64,000 nucleotides of DNA from Melghirimyces profundicolus (GCF_003054245.1 NZ_QBKR01000004.1:124001-188000), one strand, 5' to 3'; positions 23,645 through 32,375 are shown, counted from the stretch's first letter. Notes: generated by a model from the letters alone, not told the origin. Program-made: numbers and translations.

Positions 23645-25282
23645 TTGGATAGCCGGAAAGAACACAAGAAGCAGGACAGCAAACTGAAAGAGCTGCTCAA
23701 AAACCGCAAAGTCGTCGTGGCATCCAGCCTGGCGGTGATTCTCCTGGTCGGTTCCCTGGCGTACACCGGCGCCTTCGAGTCCGGCGACCGTTCCGTCGAC
23801 TCGGCCTCTCAAAAACAAGCCCACGCTCCGAAAACTCCGACGCCGGAAGAATACGCCAAGATGTCCGATGAAGAACTGGTGGATAACGTCAGCTACTACA
23901 ATGAAATCTCTCTTTCGAAAGGACAAGTGAAGCAGAAAGCTCCGCAAGCCGCTAAAATTGTGGATCAAAAGGCGAAAGACCAGAACATCAAAGTGGACCT
24001 GGACAACCAGGATTACCGGGACTTTGTCTATTCGGAGGCCATGGGTGCCGGGGACAACTCCTCTTCTCAACAAAAAAAGCAAATGATCGACTACGCCAAA
24101 TGGGTTGATAAATACGAAAACAAACTGATCAACGACCGGATCCGGGAACTGGTCAAAAAAGCCAAGAAAGAGGGGCTGACCAAAGAGGAACGGATGGAAC
24201 TGATCAGCCTGCTTCCCTTTGATCTCGGTCCCAAAGTGAAACCCGGAACAGGAAAGGAAAAGACCGGGAATGAAGAACCCTCCAAAGAAGGGCAACAAGA
24301 TAATACCGGTGACGACACCCAGTCCGGGGATAGCCAACAAGACAGCACAAACTCCGGAGACACCACCGAGTCCATCAAAGATAATTTGGAAGACATCAAA
24401 CCCGGTGACGACACCCAGTCCGGGGAACAACAGCAAGATGGCACCAACTCCGAAGACAACACCCAGTCCGCGGAACAGCAGGACGGCACCAACTCCGAAG
24501 ACAACACCCAGTCCGGGAAACAACAGCAGGACGGCACCAACTCCGAAGACAACACCCAGTCCGGGGAACAACAGCAGGACGGCACCAACTCCGAAGACAA
24601 CACCCAGTCCGCGGAACAGCAGGATGGCACCAACTCCGAAGACAACACCCAGTCCGCGGAACAGCAGGATGGCACCAACTCCGAAGACAACACCCAGTCC
24701 GGGGAACAACAGCAGGATGGCACCAACTCCGAAGACAACACCCAGTCCGGGGAACAACAGCAGGACGGTACCAATACGGAAGAACCGGAACAGACCCTCG
24801 GAACGGAGGCTAACGGTTACAACCGTCAAAAAGCGGTGGATTATGCCTATCAATGGTGGAACAAGCGGAACCCCGAGTACCGCTCTTATAAGTATGACTG
24901 CACCAACTTCATCTCCCAGGTTGTAAAAACCGGCGGCATCAAAGAGCGAAAGGGAGGCCGTTGGGACTGGGCGGATTACTGGTATTACAACAGTGAACAA
25001 CCGTCCATGACTTGGACTGTTGCTCACAGCTTCTACCGTCATATGAAGTTGGCCCGTGGTGCCCAAAATACCGCCAACATCCCCGATCTCAAAGTGGGTG
25101 ACATCATGAGCGTGGACTTCGCAAAGGATGGCGACGTTGATCACAGCGTTATCATCACCAAAATTGAAAACGGTCTGGTCTATGCCACCTATCACTCTGA
25201 TGATAAAAAAGATAACTTGGTCAATGAGTGGTTTGTTAAAGCTAACGTCTACGCCTGGAAGATGGAAACCGTCAAAAACTGA
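23645..25282 (+). CDS. Membrane-anchored amidase-domain protein with repeat linker
   Basis: A 545-residue surface protein, TTG-started after AAAAGGAGACAGG. A basic N-terminus and one helix (about 22-46) form a signal anchor. A helical, charged region (about 60-190) is followed by a low-complexity linker of eight 15-16 residue repeats (about 255-379, unit DNTQSGEQQQDGTNSE). The C-terminal amidase domain of the PF12671 (Amidase_6) type (about 390-545) has catalytic Cys419 in YDCTNFISQVV and His500 in DVDHSVIITK. The domain is probably a cell-wall peptidase or amidase with a papain-like fold. A second protein with this domain is at 31437. Substrate unknown. Confidence 0.85.
   Translation: MDSRKEHKKQDSKLKELLKNRKVVVASSLAVILLVGSLAYTGAFESGDRSVDSASQKQAHAPKTPTPEEYAKMSDEELVDNVSYYNEISLSKGQVKQKAPQAAKIVDQKAKDQNIKVDLDNQDYRDFVYSEAMGAGDNSSSQQKKQMIDYAKWVDKYENKLINDRIRELVKKAKKEGLTKEERMELISLLPFDLGPKVKPGTGKEKTGNEEPSKEGQQDNTGDDTQSGDSQQDSTNSGDTTESIKDNLEDIKPGDDTQSGEQQQDGTNSEDNTQSAEQQDGTNSEDNTQSGKQQQDGTNSEDNTQSGEQQQDGTNSEDNTQSAEQQDGTNSEDNTQSAEQQDGTNSEDNTQSGEQQQDGTNSEDNTQSGEQQQDGTNTEEPEQTLGTEANGYNRQKAVDYAYQWWNKRNPEYRSYKYDCTNFISQVVKTGGIKERKGGRWDWADYWYYNSEQPSMTWTVAHSFYRHMKLARGAQNTANIPDLKVGDIMSVDFAKDGDVDHSVIITKIENGLVYATYHSDDKKDNLVNEWFVKANVYAWKMETVKN
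24407..24781 (+). repeat. In-frame 45/48-bp tandem repeat array
   Basis: Eight head-to-tail units coding for (D/N)-x-TQS-(A/G)-(E/K)-QQ-(Q)-DGTNSE. Units of 48 bp (GEQQQ or GKQQQ form) and 45 bp (AEQQ form) are mixed. Near-identity between units implies recent expansion by slippage or recombination. Every unit is a multiple of three, so the frame is kept. Confidence 0.95.
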
Positions 25283-25291
25283 ATCCACACA

Positions 25292-25320
25292 AAACCCCCT
25301 GCATAAAATGCAGGGGGTTT
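25292..25320. terminator. Bidirectional terminator
   Basis: AAACCCCCTGCA, loop TAAAA, TGCAGGGGGTTT. A 12-bp stem between the convergent amidase and HAD genes; T-richness is modest on both sides. Confidence 0.8.
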
Positions 25321-25336
25321 CTCTGTATATCCATTA

Positions 25337-26056
25337 TTATCTCTCAAAAACCCCGTTTCCCTCCCGGATGTCGGTGAGGAGTTGTTCCAGGGTGCCTTCC
25401 TGGTCCGGGGTGTAGGCCGGTTCTCCACGGTCGATCCGGTAGTCGGTGACCAGGTAGGTTTTCATGCCGACGGTGCCCGCCACCATGTCCTCCTGGACGT
25501 CGTTTCCGATCATGACGCACTCCTCCGGCCCGACGTCCATCTCCTTCGCCACTTCCCGGTAGTAGCCAGGCTGGGGTTTGCAGAAGTGGGTTTCTTCGTA
25601 GACGGAGACCCACTCCACCAGATCCTCCACTTCGGCCCAGCGCATCCGCTCCCGGATGGCGGCCTCGGGGAAGACAGGGTTGGTGGCGACGGCAACCCGA
25701 TAGCCCCGGTCGAGGGCTGCCTCGACCACCTGACGGGAAAGCGGCGACGGCTCCACGTATTTCTTCAGGGTCGGGAAACGTTCGGCGTAGAACCGGTCGA
25801 AGAGCGGCCAGATCTCTTCCTTCTTCAGGCCGGATTGAGCCAGGAACCTCTTTTCGAACACCCTCTCGTTGGTCAGGGTTTCATCTTGATTGGCAATCAT
25901 GGTTTTGGTGGCGTCCCAGATCAGCGGCACCAGTTTGTCCGGCGGCAGTACATGGGCCACATAGGGAGCCAGTTCCTTCAAGTACTGTGCGATAAAGGCT
26001 TCGGTGTCCATCGGCAAGAGTGTCCCGTCCAAATCGAAGCAGCAAACCTTCAGCAT
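25337..26056 (-). CDS. HAD-family hydrolase
   Basis: A 239-residue haloacid dehalogenase-like phosphatase. Motif I is FDLDGTLLPMD (about 7-17), motif II is in VAVATNPVF, and motifs III/IV are CKPQPGYY and MIGNDVQEDM. A helical cap (about 20-110) lies between motifs I and II, so it is a type I-cap HAD. ATG at 26056 was chosen because of the GGAGAGGGGAAAG site and the family N-terminus (MLKVCCFDLDG). It lies 48 bases downstream of trmL on the same strand. Substrate unknown. Confidence 0.9.
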   Translation of the reverse strand: MLKVCCFDLDGTLLPMDTEAFIAQYLKELAPYVAHVLPPDKLVPLIWDATKTMIANQDETLTNERVFEKRFLAQSGLKKEEIWPLFDRFYAERFPTLKKYVEPSPLSRQVVEAALDRGYRVAVATNPVFPEAAIRERMRWAEVEDLVEWVSVYEETHFCKPQPGYYREVAKEMDVGPEECVMIGNDVQEDMVAGTVGMKTYLVTDYRIDRGEPAYTPDQEGTLEQLLTDIREGNGVFER

Positions 26057-26104
26057 GGTTTCTTTCCCCTCTCCTGTCGCCAATCCCTTGTTGGTTGCTT
26101 CTGT

Positions 26105-26569
26105 TCATTCCAGCCCCGAAAAATCCGTCTGCCGGAGTGCTTCGTACAGGATGATCGCGGCGGCATTCCCCAGATTGTGGGACCGGACCACCGGACGCAT
26201 GGGGATCCGGATCTGCGTCTCCCGGTGGGTTTCCAGAATTTCAGGCGGAAGCCCTCTGGACTCCTTTCCGAAGACAAAGACGTCTTCATCCCGGTAGGAG
26301 AAGTCGGTGTAGCGTTTCTCCGCCTTGGTCGTGGCACAAAAAAAGCGCCTCCCCGACAGGGATGCAGTCAACTCGTCAAAAGAGTCATAGTACCGGACAT
26401 CCACCTTGTACCAGTAGTCCATTCCCGACCGTTTCAGGTATTTGTCATCGGTGGAAAAGCCCAGCGGCCGGACCAGATGGAGCACGGCCCCGGTCACCGC
26501 GCAGGTCCGGGCGATGTTTCCCGTGTTGTTGGGGATTTCCGGTTCAACCAAACAGATGTGAAACGGCAT
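26105..26569 (-). CDS. trmL: tRNA (cytidine/uridine-34-2'-O)-methyltransferase
   Basis: A 154-residue SPOUT-class methyltransferase that modifies the wobble ribose of tRNA-Leu isoacceptors using S-adenosylmethionine. Length and motifs are typical: the N-terminal VEPEIPNNTGNIARTCA, LGFSTDDKYLKRSGMDYW near 35-52, VFGKESRGLPPEIL and the knot region RIPM...VRSHNLGNAAAIILYEALRQ. A tRNA-Leu(CAA), a usual substrate type, lies elsewhere in the window. It is co-directional with the HAD gene. Confidence 0.95.
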   Translation of the reverse strand: MPFHICLVEPEIPNNTGNIARTCAVTGAVLHLVRPLGFSTDDKYLKRSGMDYWYKVDVRYYDSFDELTASLSGRRFFCATTKAEKRYTDFSYRDEDVFVFGKESRGLPPEILETHRETQIRIPMRPVVRSHNLGNAAAIILYEALRQTDFSGLE

Positions 26570-27123
26570 GATTCCATTCCTTTCCGATCCATTCCTGCTC
26601 TATTATAACGGAAACCGAATTGGTACTCCAGAATTGATCATACGGGGACGACCTGTTGCGAAGGATCCCCCTGTCTTCCACCCCTTGGCAGGTTGAACGA
26701 AGGGAATGTGAGGGTGGTAGACCCCGTCAGACTTGGGAGAGCATACCGCAAGGGTATTGTGGAGATTGAATGCGCGACCCTATTGTGGAAATTGGGGTGC
26801 CGGCCCTCGTCACTGTGTTCATCTATGTATTTATGATCGCCTGGGAACGAATGCATGTTCGCCTCTGTCAAAGCCACGGAAAATCTCCGCTTGCTGAAGG
26901 TACCCGACTCCATGCTGTGGAAAAATGCTCTCTGCTTCGACCCCGCCCAGTTTGCGGTGCCTCTTTCCTCTGCCAAGAGGATATTCCCACCGTTATACTG
27001 CCCAGGTTATACCAGCTGATATACAAGTATGAAGTCACCTTACTTCCATCTTGACTGACCCATCGGCCAGCATCCCACGCATGAATTTTTGGATGAGATC
27101 CTGCAATTTACCCTCCATAAAAG
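26570..27123. other. Intergenic region, no recognised gene
   Basis: Frames of 94 codons (plus strand, 26770-27054) and 112 codons (minus, 26638-26976) overlap here, but neither has a clear ribosome site or family resemblance. A 27-codon minus frame starting near 27117 is also unsupported. It may be decayed sequence. Confidence 0.4.
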
Positions 27124-27160
27124 TTAAAGACCGGATCCCGTTTGGATCCGGTCTTTAACT
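27124..27160. terminator. Strong hairpin after the broken FAD gene
   Basis: GTTAAAGACCGGATCC, loop CGTTT, GGATCCGGTCTTTAAC: a perfect 16-bp stem. The T-tract on the minus strand is short (AACTTTTATGG). Confidence 0.75.
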
Positions 27161-27193
27161 CGGCCCAACATCGACTGTTACGAAGTGGGATCC

Positions 27194-28262
27194 TCAAGAC
27201 AGTACCACATCATCCTTTACCAGTTCCTCCTGCAGCAAGGAGACATCCAGATCTGCCGGTGCACACCCGTTGTTCAGACACAGGGCTGCCGCCGTTCCCG
27301 CGGCTTGGCCGGTCCCCATCGCGCTCGGAGTAAGGCGTGAGGTGGCGATGGCTTCGTGGGAAGCGGACAGGCAACGGCCGGCCACGAGGAGGTTTTTGAC
27401 AGTTTGGGGAACGAGGGAACGGTAGGGGATGTCGAAGGCGCCGTCTCCCGACACCCAGGCCACCTCCACGTTTTTTCCGGAAGGGGAATGGATGTCGATG
27501 GGATAGCCGCTTCGGCAGATGACATCTTCAAAGTGTCGTCCCGCGATCACGTCTTCCTTCTGCAGGGTGTACAACCCAACGATTCGGCGGGTTTCCCGAA
27601 TGCCGATTTGGGCACCCACGTTGGAGATGCCGGCGTTTTCAAAGCCGGGAATCCACTTTTTCAAAAAGTCCGCCACCATCAATACCTGTTTCCGCCCTTC
27701 GTATTCGGCCCGGGACAGGTCTTCCACATCGGTGCCGTCAAGGTCCTGGACCCTGGTCATGTTCACCAGAACCTCGTCATCGGCCGGACCGGCGAAAAAC
27801 AGAACCTGGTCCCGGTTGATCGGCAGGTCGGCCTCTTTCCACTGGGAATAAAAACCCTGGACGGCGGTCAGGGGCAGATCGGGCAGTTCCTTCACCGGGG
27901 TTTTCGGGTAAAAGTTGTCCGGGTCGGCCAGGATGGCCTCTTTCACCTTTTTCAGATCCACCCCGCGCATGCGGAACTTGGAAGTCATGGGCTGGGTTTT
28001 ACGGTCACCAGGTCGCCCCTTTTCCGTGGGGGCCCCCGCCAGGTGGGCGACGTCGGCGTCCCCCGTGGTATCGATGAAGAGATCGGCGGAAACGGAGAAG
28101 CGTCCCGATTTGGTGGTCAGTTGGACGGAATGGATGGCACTCTCCTTTACGGTCAGATCATCCACAAAACTGTGGACCAACAGATCCACCCCGGCTTCTT
28201 GCAACATCTCCACTGCCAGTACTTTATAGACCTCCGGATCGTAGGGCGTGACGGTGTGGACG
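27194..28262 (-). pseudogene. FAD-dependent oxidoreductase, 5'-truncated
   Basis: About 355 residues of a FAD-dependent oxidoreductase of the PF12831 type (succinate dehydrogenase-like flavoproteins). The preserved part runs from PYDPEVYKVLAVEMLQEAGV through FIDTTGDADVAHLAGAP, IRETRRIVGLYTL and the C-terminal LVAGRCLSASHEAIATSR and AMGTGQAAGTAAALC. The N-terminal GxGxxG dinucleotide fold is missing: upstream of about 28262 the sequence is instead antisense to a DegV C-terminus. No start codon with a ribosome site serves the remaining frame. It cannot bind FAD normally and is judged non-functional. Confidence 0.85.
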
Positions 28263-28462
28263 AACCCGCACGCGCCATCCTGCAGGGAAGAGCGGAGAAG
28301 GAAGCCGAAGCCTTGAAGGAACGATTCAAAGATCTGGAGAACGTCCGCGAACTGTATGTCAGCGCCATCAGCCCCGCCCTTGTGGTCCACACCGGCCCCG
28401 GTCTGCTGGGCCTGGTGGTCGACCCCATCGACTCGGAGACTAGAAGTATTGTGAAAAAGTGA
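28262..28462 (+). pseudogene. DegV family C-terminal remnant
   Basis: About 66 codons on the plus strand read like the end of a DegV fatty-acid-binding protein: EPARAILQGRAEKEAEALKE, then VRELYVSAISPALVVHTGPG and LLGLVV. The HTGPG motif is the DegV lipid-site signature. The N-terminal three-quarters are absent, and the frame is closed by a TGA in repeat copy 3. It abuts head-to-head the truncated FAD gene. Confidence 0.75.
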
Positions 28463-28503
28463 GCGGCGCTGCAGCATTTACCCGAAGCCGCTCCGGCTGC
28501 ATC
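28443..28503 (+). repeat. Palindromic interspersed repeat, copy 3 (left end only)
   Basis: GAAGTATTGTGAAAAAGTGAGCGG and the following GCAGCATTTACCC-type stretch up to CCGGCTGCA match the first 60 bases of the family, with a small insertion. The rest of the element is missing. Confidence 0.85.
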
Positions 28504-28611
28504 TCCAATCCGGCGAAAAAAGAACACCCCGCTCGGGGTGTCAAGGCTGCTGACCAAAAGGGAAGGTCGGCAGCCTTTGTTGCTTTTAAGCCATCCCATC
28601 CCCCTGAATGA

Positions 28612-29634
28612 TTATCTCTGATGCAGATACCGCTTGTCTTTCAGAAACAGCCGCCAGAAGAGATAAAATCCCGGAACCAGGATCGCCAGTCCGATGGCAT
28701 AGGATACGAGGAGATAGCGGAACATTTCCGGGTTGGTCACGCTTTTCGCCACGGTCAGGTCGGGATAGACCAGATACGGCAGATGCGCCCTGCCGTAAGC
28801 AAAGGATGCCAGGGCGTACTGCGTGATGAAAAGGGTGAAGGACAACCGGGGAAGCCCCCGGGATTTCCCCGGGTCCCGACTCTTCCAAAAAAGCGCCAGG
28901 TAGCCGATCAAAAAAGCGGCAAAGGAAAGAAAGAACCACAGACGTTCCTCCAGCAGGCGATCCCGGAGCCAGACGGCTTCCCGTCCCATCAGAAAGGTGG
29001 TGAGCACGGCGGTTGCCAGCGTGAGCGGGCCCAGCCAAACCACGTGCCTCCGGAAAACACGATAGGTGGATTCATTATCCGCTTCCCGGGAATAATCCGC
29101 CAGGAAGGCCGCAGACAGAAAGAGCTCGCTGGACAGGCCAAATGCCAGATACGCGCAGGTCACCGGGCTGGTGAAAAGTTTCCCTATCCGGAGGGTCCGG
29201 GTCTCCGGATCGATAAATCCCCCGGTCAGGATGGGGAGCACGCTCACCAAAAGACTCGGGATCAGCACACCGGTCACCCCCGACACGATATCCAAGGTGT
29301 TGCGGAAGCGTTGCACGGAGTGATGAAAGACCATAAAGGTACTCCGGATGGTGAGCAGGATCAGGACCAAACTTCCGGGAATCAACAGGGCCATGCCGAA
29401 GGAATAGATCGCCGCCGGAAAAAAGGCGACCAGGGTGACCACCAGCAGAACGAGAAAAACGTTGGTCACCTCCCAGGTGGGAGAGAGGAACCGGTTGGCG
29501 ATGGAACCGGCCTGGGCCCCTTTCCGGGTATAGACCATCCCCCAGAAACCCGTCCCGAAATCGACCGAGCCCAGGATGGCGTAGATGAAGACAAACAGCC
29601 ACACAAGGGAAATCGCCAGGATAGCTTCATCCAT
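28612..29634 (-). CDS. cydB: Cytochrome bd-type quinol oxidase subunit II
   Basis: A 340-residue CydB homologue with about eight or nine membrane helices. It begins with LVWLFVFIYAILGSVDFGTG, the conserved DFGxG motif of subunit II, and contains LSPTWEVTNVF near 50-60. With CydA it forms a terminal oxidase that reduces oxygen using quinol. It starts three bases after the cydA stop, so it is translationally coupled. It is nearer to the divergent YthB type than to E. coli CydB; that assignment is inference from length and loops. Confidence 0.9.
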   Translation of the reverse strand: MDEAILAISLVWLFVFIYAILGSVDFGTGFWGMVYTRKGAQAGSIANRFLSPTWEVTNVFLVLLVVTLVAFFPAAIYSFGMALLIPGSLVLILLTIRSTFMVFHHSVQRFRNTLDIVSGVTGVLIPSLLVSVLPILTGGFIDPETRTLRIGKLFTSPVTCAYLAFGLSSELFLSAAFLADYSREADNESTYRVFRRHVVWLGPLTLATAVLTTFLMGREAVWLRDRLLEERLWFFLSFAAFLIGYLALFWKSRDPGKSRGLPRLSFTLFITQYALASFAYGRAHLPYLVYPDLTVAKSVTNPEMFRYLLVSYAIGLAILVPGFYLFWRLFLKDKRYLHQR

Positions 29635-29637
29635 TCC

Positions 29638-31002
29638 TCACCACTCCCCTTCCGCCGGATACTCTTGTTGGATCCCTTCAAGTTCCTCCCTCAGCGGATG
29701 CCGGCCGAAAAAAGAGTGCATCACGATCACCGTGCCGACGAGGAGCAGGAGATAGAGCCCGATGAACACGACGAACCAGAGTCCCAATCCGGCGGCATCC
29801 GTTACCGCCTCCGACGTCCGCTGGTAATGATACACCGTCCAGGGCTGCCTTCCGCTGCAGGTGAAAACCCACCCGAATTCAATCCCCAACATCGATAACA
29901 GGCCGGAAGGAGCCAGAGTCCCCAACAGCCAGCGCGGCAGGCTCGTTTTCTTCTTCCCCCGACGACGCCATTGGAGGATCCAGGCCAGGAAGGAGAGAAA
30001 GATCAGAAGGACCCCGATGACCACCATCAGGTTGAACAGGGTATGGACGTAAAAGGGGGGCCAGTTTTCCCTTGGGAAATCGTTCAACCCCTTCACCACC
30101 GCATCAAACCGGTTGTCGGCCAGAAAGCTCAGGGCCCACGGAATCTTGATCGCCCCCACCAGCTCCCCTTTGTCCGGATCGACGATTCCCCCTAAGGCCA
30201 GGGGGGCATAGGCCCGGGTTTCAAAATGGCCTTCGGCGGCGGCCAGCTTTTCCGGTTGGTAGTCATACAACACCTGGCCTGCGGCATGGCCGTTCCAAGC
30301 GGTGGCGAGGGACATGAGCCCCCCGACGGCCAGGGACATCATCAGGGCCTTTTTGTGGTATCCGTACTCCCGATCTTCCGATTTCCGGTGAAGCATCCTC
30401 CAGGCGGCCAGCCCGGCGATGGCGAAGGCCCCGGTCATGTAAGCGGAGGCCAACACATGAAGGGCCGCCGACGGAAAGCTCGGGTTGAAAAACGCGTTCA
30501 GGGGATGAACCTCGGTGATTTTTCCTCCGCTTGCTTTGAATCCGGTCGGAGTGTTCATCCAGGCGTTGGCCGAGGTGATCAACACCGCGGAAGCGCTCCC
30601 CCCCAAAGCCACCAGGAACACACTGACGATCCGGGTGATGGGGGAGAGGCGGTCGGCAGCGTACACATAGATGGACATAAACAGCGCTTCCAGGAAAAAC
30701 GCGAACAACTCGATCTGGAAGGGAAGGGCGATCACTTCCCCCACCACTTCCATGAATTTGGGCCACAAAAGCGACAGTTGCACCGCCACGATGGTACCCG
30801 ATGGGATGGCCACCCCCAACAGGATGGCCTGAGCCTTGGTCCATCTCTTGGCCATCACGGTGTAATCCCGGTCCCGGGTGATCTGGTAAACGATCTCCGA
30901 CACCAGAATCATAAAGGGCAGTCCCACCCCCAGGGTGGCAAAAATGATGTGAAAAGCCAGCGAGCTCCCGAACAGCGAACGCGCAATCGTTAATTCATCC
31001 AT
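29638..31002 (-). CDS. cydA: Cytochrome bd-type quinol oxidase subunit I
   Basis: A 454-residue CydA homologue with about nine helices. The heme-ligand His18 lies in LAFHIIFATLGVGLPF, the second His in LHVLASAYMTGAF (about 182), and GRQPWTVYHYQRT (about 389-401) carries the conserved GRQPW motif. The Q-loop after FETRAYAPLA is short, as in cyanide-insensitive or YthA-type oxidases. ATG at 31002 was chosen because of AAAAAGGTGAGGATC; a GTG three codons earlier is less likely. A full repeat element begins only 20 bases before this start, so promoter and leader must be inside or beyond it. Confidence 0.93.
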   Translation of the reverse strand: MDELTIARSLFGSSLAFHIIFATLGVGLPFMILVSEIVYQITRDRDYTVMAKRWTKAQAILLGVAIPSGTIVAVQLSLLWPKFMEVVGEVIALPFQIELFAFFLEALFMSIYVYAADRLSPITRIVSVFLVALGGSASAVLITSANAWMNTPTGFKASGGKITEVHPLNAFFNPSFPSAALHVLASAYMTGAFAIAGLAAWRMLHRKSEDREYGYHKKALMMSLAVGGLMSLATAWNGHAAGQVLYDYQPEKLAAAEGHFETRAYAPLALGGIVDPDKGELVGAIKIPWALSFLADNRFDAVVKGLNDFPRENWPPFYVHTLFNLMVVIGVLLIFLSFLAWILQWRRRGKKKTSLPRWLLGTLAPSGLLSMLGIEFGWVFTCSGRQPWTVYHYQRTSEAVTDAAGLGLWFVVFIGLYLLLLVGTVIVMHSFFGRHPLREELEGIQQEYPAEGEW

Positions 31003-31021
31003 GATCCTCACCTTTTTCCTG

Positions 31022-31330
31022 GAAGCGTTGTGAAAAAGTGAGCGTCAGCATTTACCCAAAGTCGCTCCGGCTGCACTCACAGAGCACAAGTCTCGCCTGG
31101 GTCGCTTGCGCTCCCCGGTCTCGCTATGCTGTCCTGCAGAGATGGTTGCACTGTCCGCTCCAAATCATCCTGCTGCGGGCAGGGGCAAAACGCCTGCGGA
31201 TGCAACACAGAGAAGCTTTTGCCCCTGAACGCCCTGGCAGGCTGATTCTCCGCTGGGCAGGACAGCAAAGTCGCTATTTTGGGTAAACGCTTTCCCTTTT
31301 CTCGAAACGAACATTCAATCACAACGCTTC
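31022..31330 (+). repeat. Palindromic interspersed repeat, copy 4 (full length, type copy)
   Basis: A 309-bp element with 12-bp terminal inverted repeats GAAGCGTTGTGA and TCACAACGCTTC. Inner inverted pairs are CAGCATTTACCCAAA-like with TTTTGGGTAAACGCT, TGCTGTCCTGC with GCAGGACAGCA, and a central CAGGGGCAAAA with TTTTGCCCCTG. It has no coding capacity. It lies directly upstream of cydA. Confidence 0.95.
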
Positions 31331-31405
31331 TAGCGGTTCCATCTTAAGGTGAGCGAAGGATTGGAATCCTATTCCAATCCGAGGTCGCTGTCGGAAAATC
31401 GCAAC

Positions 31406-31438
31406 AAAAAACCCGCCTTCCCCATGGGCCGGCGGGTT
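31406..31438 (-). terminator. Intrinsic terminator of the 31437 amidase gene
   Basis: AACCCGCC pairs with GGCGGGTT (31410-31417 with 31431-31438), followed by T-rich TTTTTG on the minus strand. The stem overlaps the stop codon. Confidence 0.8.
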
Positions 31439-32375
31439 AATTTTCCAAGTGAAAAAAGCTGTATTTGACGTTTGGCGTCCAGGCATGGGAATCCCGGTAA
31501 TCCCAATACCGATGCCGGCTGTTGACGGTGTGGGCGTTCACCAGTGGCATGCCCATGGGATCAACTGCGGTGACGATGGTATTGTGCTGCCAACGCCCGT
31601 TCCCATCCCAGTCATAGCAGATGACATCCCCCATTTGCAGTTCCTGGGGGGAGGAAACCCTCCGGGCACCCATGGCGCCGCCGGAGGCAAGGTACCGTTG
31701 CAGGCTGTTGGCCACGGCCCAGCTGTAGCTCCAGTTTTCCCATGCTCCTTTGTACCACCATCCCCGGTCCCGGCGAAAGGCGAAGTCCATGGGGATCTCT
31801 CCGGCGTGGATGCATTGGGAGATGAAGTTTGTGCAATCATCCTCCATTTTCCGGTAACGGGGATTGGCCCCGTTCCACCATGCTTCGGCATATTGAACGG
31901 CCTTGATTCGATTGTACCCTTTGCCGGAAACCCCCCCTTCTTCGGGGGGCTGGTAATAGGTCCATCCTTGGTCCACATCGGTGTCCATCGTCTCATCCAG
32001 TCGGCATTCATCGATGGACCACCCGTCGCTTCCTTCCGTGAGCGACACCCGGTAGCCGTTGATTTCCTCCTGTTCAAACAGCCGGTCGGACAAGGCGTAG
32101 AGAAAACGTTGGTGAACCACCAACCGCATCCATACCTGCGATTCGTCCTTTTCCTCCCGGACCACCCGGATCCGGGTCTCCCCCTTGACCGGTTTGATCT
32201 CACGTTCCCGCTGCTGTTCCCGGATCCTCAACCACCGGTTCCGCTCATTCTCCACCCAGTCCGCATCCCCGTCCAGCACCCAATCGAAGAGGCGGTCCGG
32301 TTCCCCTTCCACCCACAGCTGGTTCTGCCCGCGGAACCAGGTGGTCACGGGCTGCCTCCAAGAACGATTTTCCAT
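31437..32375 (-). CDS. Amidase-domain protein (PF12671-like), cytosolic form
   Basis: A 312-residue protein without signal peptide. The N-terminal half (about 1-140) is an acidic/basic charged domain of unknown role. The C-terminal amidase domain (about 150-312) has catalytic Cys181 in DDCTNFISQCIHAG, the YNRIKAVQYAEAWWNGANPRY entry motif and a His264 in RWQHNTIVT. It shares that layout with the repeat-bearing protein at 23645 (YNRQKAVDYAYQWWNKRNPEY, YDCTNFISQ). ATG at 32375 follows a GAAGGGACGG site; a GTG two codons earlier is possible. The target, wall peptide or other amide, is unknown. Confidence 0.85.
   Translation of the reverse strand: MENRSWRQPVTTWFRGQNQLWVEGEPDRLFDWVLDGDADWVENERNRWLRIREQQREREIKPVKGETRIRVVREEKDESQVWMRLVVHQRFLYALSDRLFEQEEINGYRVSLTEGSDGWSIDECRLDETMDTDVDQGWTYYQPPEEGGVSGKGYNRIKAVQYAEAWWNGANPRYRKMEDDCTNFISQCIHAGEIPMDFAFRRDRGWWYKGAWENWSYSWAVANSLQRYLASGGAMGARRVSSPQELQMGDVICYDWDGNGRWQHNTIVTAVDPMGMPLVNAHTVNSRHRYWDYRDSHAWTPNVKYSFFHLEN

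Noticed and set aside
24407-24781. Tandem repeats considered as a CRISPR array
   Set aside because: Units are contiguous, without unique spacers, lie in frame within a gene, and no cas genes are present.
23543-25288. 581-codon hydrophobic minus frame with repeats opposite the amidase gene
   Set aside because: It mirrors the coding repeats; the plus strand carries the amidase active site, anchor and ribosome site.
26638-27054. Overlapping 94- and 112-codon frames
   Set aside because: No ribosome site, no family resemblance, unlikely composition; treated as non-coding.
27356-28462. 368-codon plus frame read as a full gene
   Set aside because: Only its last 66 codons resemble a protein (DegV end); the rest is antisense to the FAD oxidoreductase.
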